From Apostichopus japonicus (lineage: Eukaryota > Echinodermata > Holothuroidea > Aspidochirotida > Stichopodidae), in assembly GCF_037975245.1 (NCBI RefSeq), contig NC_092565.1, positions 3,237,499 to 3,301,498 of the forward strand: a DNA stretch of 64,000 bases. The letters are read 5' to 3'. The position numbers were made by a program, and so were the translations under genes. Shown here piece after piece: positions 59,401-64,000 of this stretch (position 1 is the first letter of the stretch; every line of letters begins with the position of its first letter). The notes under the pieces are model-generated. The model worked only from the letters and a program-made list of their open reading frames with translations. It was not told where the DNA came from and made no database searches.

Positions 59401-60189
59401 AGTTGCAGTTATGTTTTGTCATTCCCAAGTTATTGCTTGGAACCCAAATTGTACTTTAGTAAATGACAAACTATCTATCATAAAAATTTCAATTAAAATT
59501 AATGAGGTTAACAGTAGGTGGTACTGCATCCTCCTTGTAAAAAATTTTCTGTTGCAGTTCCTGAAACTTTGAAACTTACTGTACTCCCCTCCCCTCTGCC
59601 CCCCCCCCCCCCCGGCATTAAAACAGATCCTAAAACTTCAACACTTTTAAAAGGAAACTAAAGACTTATCTGTTCTCAAAAACAATTTTCCCGACTCTTA
59701 GCGCCACTGAAACCTTACATTGACTTTGGATATTTGGCGCTATATTATTATTATTTTTTTGATTAATTGATGGGCTACAGTATGTAATGTCCCTCAATTT
59801 CAATTTCTTGGAAAAGCATTACCAAAAAAAAATTCATTCTTCTATGGATTTTTTTTTGGCTTTTATATTTGTCTGAGTGAGCAAGAGAAAATTCAAAAAG
59901 ACCTAAGAGATTTAGATCAGAAGAATACTCACAGTCGCAGCTTCATCGCCTTTCTTATCTTTGATTAATCCCTTCAGTTCTTTGGAGATGGTCTTGTAGG
60001 TAGTTATGACCAGGTCACAATTGATCAGATCCTCGGCCCTCTTGGTTTTTCGCTTACGTCCGTGGTATTTATCGACTTTCAGTTTCCCTGTGTTGCACCA
60101 TCTTTTTACTTCCATTTCCCAGTGTTTAATCAGTGACTTGGGGCAAACGATTAGAGTGGTGCAAGATGCTAACAAATCCTCGGACGCTG
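38418..60189 (-). CDS. TTF2: TTF2/lodestar-like SNF2 ATPase, 3' ten exons (5' end beyond window)
   Basis: Exons: 60189-59933, 58413-58211, 57446-57382, 55629-55571, 54541-54453, 53851-53599, 49439-49305, 40021-39717, 39596-39438 and 38481-38418. Every junction is GT-AG and all phases agree, giving 528 residues with no stop until TGA at 38418. The order matches vertebrate TTF2, a nuclear SNF2 ATPase that releases RNA polymerase II transcripts: motif Ia ([13 protein letters not shown]), Ib (DLVITTYK), [84 protein letters not shown] and LTIDD. The Walker A exon must lie upstream of 60189 and is not seen before 64000. Motif V (normally AGGxGLNL) reads AEVVDLNL; motif VI (normally QxxDRxxRxGQ) reads [11 protein letters not shown]; the LRRTK block is missing. 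It could be a catalytically weak paralogue, not the main TTF2. Confidence 0.88.
38790..39400. repeat. Irregular minisatellite in the last TTF2-like intron
   Basis: CCCAGACATGACTGCACCAT and ACCCAGAYATCACCATGCC alternate irregularly about fifteen times. The array lies between exon 39438-39596 and the terminal exon and ends about 40 bp from the former's donor. There is no coding function. Confidence 0.88.
39438..40021 (-). CDS. TTF2: Two TTF2-like exons for the second RecA lobe (motifs IV-VI)
   Basis: Exon 40021-39717 (CGGACAG|GTCAAG to CATTG|GTGAGG) and exon 39596-39438 (CATGTAG|GAACCC to TCTGG|GTAAGT) join through a split Trp codon. They encode motif IV ([13 protein letters not shown]), an altered motif V ([16 protein letters not shown]) and an altered motif VI ([15 protein letters not shown]), followed by the family's conserved C-terminal helix ([21 protein letters not shown]). 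Splice signals are good and no stop interrupts the frame. Confidence 0.88.
41570..42780. repeat. 105/106-bp satellite with nested palindromes
   Basis: ACCATCTCGACAA recurs at about 41715, 41821, 41926 and onward, so units are 105-106 bp; I count about eleven. Each contains CAGAAAATTG...CAATTTTCTG enclosing GACGAGATAACGGATCTCGTC, so each can fold into a two-step hairpin. The right end (42715-42775) is an inverted partial unit (AATTTTGTCATCTTGTCGAG, then GTGCAACTCGTCAATT). The array lies in the 9.3-kb intron of the TTF2-like gene. Its long minus-strand ORFs arise because 105 is divisible by 3. Confidence 0.93.
42815..43080. repeat. Short degenerate repeats next to the satellite
   Basis: CATCAGATATTCCACAACATC-like units lie at 42820-42870, and AAAATAATGTCCTTTATAA-like units at 42960-43075. 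These are simple diverged repeats with no coding signal. Confidence 0.6.
43520..43717. mobile_element. Small MITE-like element with 14-bp inverted ends
   Basis: AAGTATTCGAATAG at 43520-43533 is matched exactly by CTATTCGAATACTT at 43704-43717. The interior repeats variants of TATTCGAATA. It is non-coding and about 198 bp long. Confidence 0.65.
44560..44672. mobile_element. Right terminus of an hAT-like MITE
   Basis: The stretch ends in CCCCCTTGGCTACGCCACTG, the reverse complement of the common hAT-MITE start CAGTGGCGTAGCCAAGG. The matching left end was not found. Confidence 0.45.
45530..48350 (-). mobile_element. 5'-truncated LINE (CR1/Jockey-like) with a nested insertion
   Basis: The minus strand encodes the C-terminal part of a non-LTR reverse transcriptase. 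It has [11 protein letters not shown] near 48300, [20 protein letters not shown] near 48150, [10 protein letters not shown] near 48050, [14 protein letters not shown] near 47950, [14 protein letters not shown] near 47830 and [14 protein letters not shown] near 47670. The C-terminal domain ([10 protein letters not shown], then [14 protein letters not shown]) follows at 46165-45782 and ends with a stop near 45779. The 5' end breaks off near 48350. The 3' UTR probably reaches AACAAATAAATCATC near 45510-45530. The two coding halves are separated by a 1.4-kb insertion at 46187-47623. It lies in a TTF2-like intron. Confidence 0.85.
46187..47623. mobile_element. 1437-bp insertion inside the LINE, 4-bp target duplication
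   Basis: The insertion is flanked by AATT on both sides (46183-46186 and 47624-47627). Taking out the insert and one AATT rejoins the reverse-transcriptase frame, so the boundaries are well supported. The insert has no long ORF, TATA-like CCAATATATAG near 46517 and AATAAA near 47503, close to its right end. This resembles a solo LTR, but the ends (TTGTTG...GCTTC) are not the usual TG...CA, so the class stays open. Confidence 0.7.
48360..49304. other. Intron sequence with no recognised feature
   Basis: AT-rich sequence between the LINE and the exon at 49305-49439. Nothing coding is visible. Confidence 0.4.
50081..51894. mobile_element. hAT-type non-autonomous transposon, 1814 bp, perfect 8-bp TSD
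   Basis: The left end TAGTGTTGCGCCGATATC and the right end TATCGTAGCAACACTA form inverted termini. GTTTCAAC flanks both sides exactly (50073-50080 and 51895-51902), the 8-bp duplication typical of hAT elements. Subterminal regions are packed with CCGATA/ATCGG motifs in both orientations. The interior contains a GGGGGCTTTCGCCCCC hairpin near 51325 and no transposase I can recognise. It lies in the TTF2-like intron 49440-53598. Confidence 0.9.
51903..53598. other. Intron sequence with no recognised feature
   Basis: Intronic, AT-rich; no exon of the TTF2-like gene is required here because the phases of the flanking exons fit directly. Confidence 0.45.
55295..55492 (-). pseudogene. Possible decayed RNase H fragment of a LINE
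   Basis: The minus-strand ORF contains [19 protein letters not shown] and then [18 protein letters not shown]. The second block resembles the retroelement RNase H signature F.W.PSH.GI.GNE.AD with several substitutions. It is short, isolated and lies in a TTF2-like intron. The match is weak and could be chance. Confidence 0.35.
58211..58413 (-). CDS. TTF2: TTF2-like exon with DEAH box and TGTPIQN
   Basis: The exon runs from CCCTCAG|GATGTT to CTCAG|GTAAGT. It encodes [15 protein letters not shown] (Walker B, motif II) and [20 protein letters not shown] (motif III). Both blocks are intact, in contrast to motifs V and VI encoded 18 kb downstream. The following exon (57446-57382) completes the Arg codon at the junction and continues [16 protein letters not shown]. 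Confidence 0.9.
58795..59095. repeat. ~300-bp direct repeat, copy 1
   Basis: The segment from the AGCTAGTAGGTTGAACCAAG region to GATTGGTTGGCAACT closely matches 60245-60546, in the same orientation. Shared landmarks include GACGATGCTAATCAATGGGA and CATATTCGAACAAACATACC. Confidence 0.85.
59640..59765 (+). mobile_element. LINE 3'-end fragment
   Basis: AACTAAAGACTTATCTGTTC followed by TTAGCGCCACTGAAACC and TTTGGCGCTATATTATTATT resembles the 3' terminus shared by many CR1/L2-like elements: the last RT codons (LKTYLF), a GGCGCTATA stretch and an ATT tail. A second, tail-less copy lies at 58686-58770. Confidence 0.55.
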
Positions 60190-60244
60190 CTACAAGTGCT
60201 AGAGTAAAATACCCAATAGGAAACTTTAGGACTTTTTTTGGCAC

Positions 60245-60546
60245 CTCCAGCTAGGAGTTGAGCCAAGTTTACAACATAGTTATCAATTCACAGATTGGTT
60301 TGAAGTAATTCATTTATATCGACGATGCTAATCAATGGGATCCCCATCCTCGCCCTTAATCAAAAGAGCGCACTGTCATTTCTAATTCTGTGAAACTTGA
60401 CAAGCTGCAGTCTCTGAAATCACTAAGAATAATTCCTTTGAGGAATCTCTGATGAACGCTTCTGGGCAAAGGTAACCTGCAAGTTCCCTTTTTTGTAAAT
60501 AGTGTGACATATTCGAACAAACATACCACCGATTGGTTGGCAACTA
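60245..60546. repeat. ~300-bp direct repeat, copy 2
   Basis: Second copy of the repeat at 58795-59095. The two copies flank the exon at 59933-60189. Small insertions and substitutions separate them. Confidence 0.85.
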
Positions 60547-60899
60547 AACAAATGTCTGTTCACGAACCAATCAGATAGCTTCTTAGAGGTATTTTCAATC
60601 ACGTCCACTCTATTGAGTTGAAGTTTGAGTGTCAGTAAAAGTGTACCTAGGTCTCTGATAAAAATTGGAATATTCTGGACCTGTGATTCTAAACATAATT
60701 ATTTGAAGACAAGATCTTTCTAAACATATTTTTACAACTAGCACATAAATTGAGATATGTTTCAACACAACACAAAATCAACCAGAATGAAAACACTTCA
60801 TGGTTCCTTGCTGCTGTTCATTAGTTCCATTCATAGGGAAATTTCTAACAAAGCCCTAATACAACAACAGTAATTTATGCTCACAAACTTTTGTTGCCA

Positions 60900-61370
60900 A
60901 AGTAATGGTAAGCCCTGATATCAATTGCAACACACATCAGTGTGTGAAGACTATCTACCATTATCATCATACCAAGTTTGACGAAATTCCGACTAGTAAT
61001 AGTAGCCAAGTAATTGCAATTTGGAGTATTTCACGTTTGACCCCATGTTCTCATTAATATTCATGAAATGAGCACCAACATCAACAGGGATAATCTACTT
61101 ACTATGGGCCACCCACTCACCAAGTATGGTAATGATTGGTCATTCCCTCGTTGAGTTATTGTGCATACAAACTTTTCATAACGAAATAATGCTAGCCCCC
61201 CCCCCCCTCCTTAAAAACATGCATGATATCAATTGCAACACACATCAGTGTGTGGAGACTATCTACCAATATCATCATACCAAGTTTGACGAAATTCCAA
61301 TAAATAGTAGCTAAGTTATTGCAACTTGGGAGTTTTTCACGTTTGACCTGTGACCTCATTAATATTATTT
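60900..61370. repeat. Duplicated ~120-bp segment upstream of the satellite
   Basis: ATATCAATTGCAACACACAT and CATCATACCAAGTTTGACGA occur at 60918-61000 and again at 61227-61300, in the same order and orientation. Confidence 0.8.
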
Positions 61371-63560
61371 AACTTTGAACTCGTATAACTTCGCACACGA
61401 AGGTCACATTGGGGTCAACCTATTGACATTTATGATCAGAAGGCACCTTTGACATCTGAAAATAGCATCGAAACTGTAAAAATCCCCAAAACACGAAACG
61501 GTCACCAGAGGTCAAATTGAGGTCAAGGGTCACCCAGATGCGGGTTGACAAATGGATTACATTGAAGCAACTCCCAACCTTAACGGACAGTTCGTTCTCA
61601 AGTTATCACAAAAATACTAGTTTTTTATCATTAATTGACCTTTGGTGACCTCGGATCACATGACCGTTAAGTTTGAAATATTCCCCTATACCATTTGCAA
61701 CTTGTCCCAAAATATCAACCATGTCACACCTTGGAACTGAGAGTTATTGCATTCAATGTCTGAAAATTAACTTTGACCTCGTATAACTCCGCACACAAAG
61801 GTCACACGGGGGTCAACCCATTGACATTTATGATCAGAAGGTACCTTTGACATCTGAAAATAGCATCGAAACTGTAAAAATCCCCAAAACATGAAAAGGT
61901 CACCAGAGGTCAAATTGAGGTCAAGGGTCACCCAGATGTGGGTCGACAATTGGATTAAATTGAAGCAACTCCCAACCCTAACGGACAATTCGTTCTCAAG
62001 TTATCGCAAAAATACTAGTTTTTTATCATTAATTGACCTTTGGTGACCTCGGATCACATGACCGTTAAGTTTGAAAATATTCCCCTATACCATTTGCAAC
62101 TTGTCCCAAAATATCAACCATATCACACCTTGGAACTGAGAGTTATTGCATTCGATGTCTGAATATTAACTTTGACCTCGTATAACTCCGCACACGAAGG
62201 TCACACGGGGGTCAACCCATTGACATTTATGATCAGAAGGTACCTTTGACATCTGAAAATAGCATCGAAACTGTAAAAATCCCAAAAACATGAAAAGGTC
62301 ACCAGAGGTCAAATTGAGGTCAAGGGTCACCCAGATGTGGGTCGACAATTGGATTAAATTGGAGCAACTCCCAACCCTAACGGACAATTCGTTCTCAAGT
62401 TATCGCAAAAATACTAGTTTTTTATCATTAATTGACCTTTGGTGACCTCGGATCACATGACCGTTAAGTTTGAAAATATTCCCCTATACCATTTGCAACT
62501 TGTCCCAAAATATCAACCGTGTCACACCTTGGAACTGGGAATTATTGCACTAAATGTCTGAAATTTTACTTTGACCTCATAAAACTTCACACACAAAGGT
62601 CACCTGGGGTAAACCTATTGACATTTTTGATTGGTGAGACGTGAATATAGCATCAAAACTGTAAGAATTCAAACATTTTTTTCTTTGCCCATTTTCTCAC
62701 CGAAAATACTAGTTTTTTAACATTAATTGACCTTTGATGACCTCGGATCACATGACCGTTAAGTTTGAAAATATTCCTCTATACCATTTGCAACTTGTCC
62801 CAAAATATCAACCTTGTTACACCTTGGCCCTGGGAGTTATTGCATTAAATGTCTGAAAATTAACTTTGACCTTGTATAACTTTACACACAAAGGTCACCC
62901 GGGTGTCAACCCATTGACATTTTTGATCGGAAGGTACCTTTGATATCCAAATCTAGCATCAAAACCAAACATTTTCTTTTTCGCCCGTTTTCTCCCAAAC
63001 TAAGCACATTTTTTCTAATGTGACCTTTGACCTTTTGACCTTGGTTTCAAATGTAGTTTGATCTGCTGATTCCAAAAATCAACACGATAAGTCTGTACAG
63101 CCATCCTAACTCTAACCGAAAACTTTGACCCCATATAAGTTCGCACACAAAGGTCACACGGGGGTCAACCTATCCATATTTATGATCGGAAGGTACCTTT
63201 GACATCTGAAAATAGCATCGAAACTGTAAAAATCCCCAAAACATGAAAAGGTCACCAAAGGTCAAATTGAGGTCAAGGGTCACCCAGATGTGGGTCGACA
63301 ATTGGATTACACTGAAGCAACTCCCAACCCTAACGGACAATTCGTTCTCAAGTTATCGCAAAAATACTAGTTTTTTAACATTAATTGACCTTTGGTGACC
63401 TCAGATCACATGACCGTTAAGTTTCAAAATATTGCCCTAACCAGTTCACAACTTGTCCCAAAATATCAACCTTGTCGCACATTGGCACTGGGAGTTATTG
63501 CAGTTTTAGTATTTTGGGTTTTTGGACCATAACTGACCTTTGGTGACCTTTGTGGGCACC
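61370..63560. repeat. 399-bp satellite rich in AGGTCA/TGACCT half-sites
   Basis: Units start (AACTTTGA) at about 61370, 61769, 62168, 62567, 62862 and 63120. The first three spacings are 399 bp, while later units carry deletions. In the unit at 61769, AGGTCA occurs at 61897, 61907 and 61918 and GGGTCA at 61925, with gaps of 4, 5 and 1 bp. TGACCT occurs at 62034 and 62044 with a gap of 4. The ORFs in the array are repeats of one another (133 codons apart) and have no family character. Confidence 0.92.
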
Positions 63561-63664
63561 AAAAACAATAGGGTTCATCTACTCACTATGGGCCACCCAC
63601 CCACCAAGTTTGATCATGATCAGTCAATCCCTTGTTGAGTTATCGTGCATACAAGCTTAAGCGT

Positions 63665-63665
<1 letters not shown>

Positions 63666-63697
<32 letters not shown>

Positions 63698-63715
63698 ACA
63701 CACACACACACACAC
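63666..63715. repeat. (CA)n microsatellite
   Basis: About 24 CA units with one CATA interruption. Confidence 0.97.
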
Positions 63716-64000
63716 GCCAACCTGAATACATAGGTTCCTTTGCTTTCAGCAAGGAACCAAAAACAGGATATACCTTGAGCATTAGTACCATAGATGTAGG
63801 AGCCCAATTTGATTTTGGGAGGCTGTAACGACTTGCTCGAAAAATGTAACTTAAATTTTTCGCGCGCTCCGTGCACATTCAGCATGTCAATGTGCATGTA
63901 GGCACACATCAGTTATTACATTGCATGCCAATAACACAATCATTTGCCGTGTTATTACCCTTACATATTGGTTAGAAGTATTGGGGAAGTAATAATCATA

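Noticed and set aside
61767-62387. Two nearly identical 73-codon ORFs
   Set aside because: They are the same stretch of consecutive 399-bp satellite units and have no protein-family character.
60546-64000. Walker A (GKT) exon of the TTF2-like gene
   Set aside because: Looked for upstream of the motif Ia exon on the minus strand; only repeats were seen, so it should lie beyond the window or be absent.

Overview
The window looks like the genome of a marine deuterostome invertebrate, most likely an echinoderm, though that placement is an inference. It has intron-rich genes with ordinary GT-AG splice sites, long AT-rich introns and intergenic DNA, decayed LINEs, a tRNA-derived SINE, hAT-type non-autonomous transposons, many poly-G/poly-C tracts and several tandem arrays. 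All four genes I can support lie on the minus strand. I see no bacterial-type operon, CRISPR array or functional RNA gene.

Layout. (1) 2893-7380 holds a three-exon gene for an unrecognised, largely disordered protein of about 892 residues with an acidic run and cysteine clusters. Upstream of it lies a 324-bp tandem repeat (7611-8660). (2) 11462-14269 and 17428-19852 hold two tandem paralogues of secreted YHYH-domain proteins. Each is coded by two exons, and both are split at the same place in phase 0 just after the YHYH signature. Their C-termini differ: one is long and basic, the other short and hydrophobic, like a GPI-anchor signal. The intron of the first carries a dead LINE reverse transcriptase. 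(3) 19.9-38.4 kb is intergenic and rich in repeats: two foldback elements, a SINE, an inverted pair of MITE-like copies, an hAT-like MITE and several tandem arrays. (4) 38418 to beyond the right edge is a TTF2/lodestar-type SNF2 ATPase gene. Ten consecutive exons, whose phases all fit, encode Walker B through the C-terminus. The Walker A exon is not in the window. Its introns hold a 105-bp palindromic satellite, a 5'-truncated LINE with a second element nested in it, a 1.8-kb hAT-type element with a perfect 8-bp target duplication, and a 399-bp satellite full of nuclear-receptor half-sites.

The points most worth checking are: the TTF2-like protein keeps DEAH and TGTP but has lost the usual residues of helicase motifs V and VI and the LRRTK block while the reading frame stays open; the YHYH pair; two foldback elements that share an unusual head-plus-tail design; and the 399-bp satellite, whose units carry AGGTCA repeats at DR4, DR5 and DR1 spacing. 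The four genes show no obvious functional link to one another.
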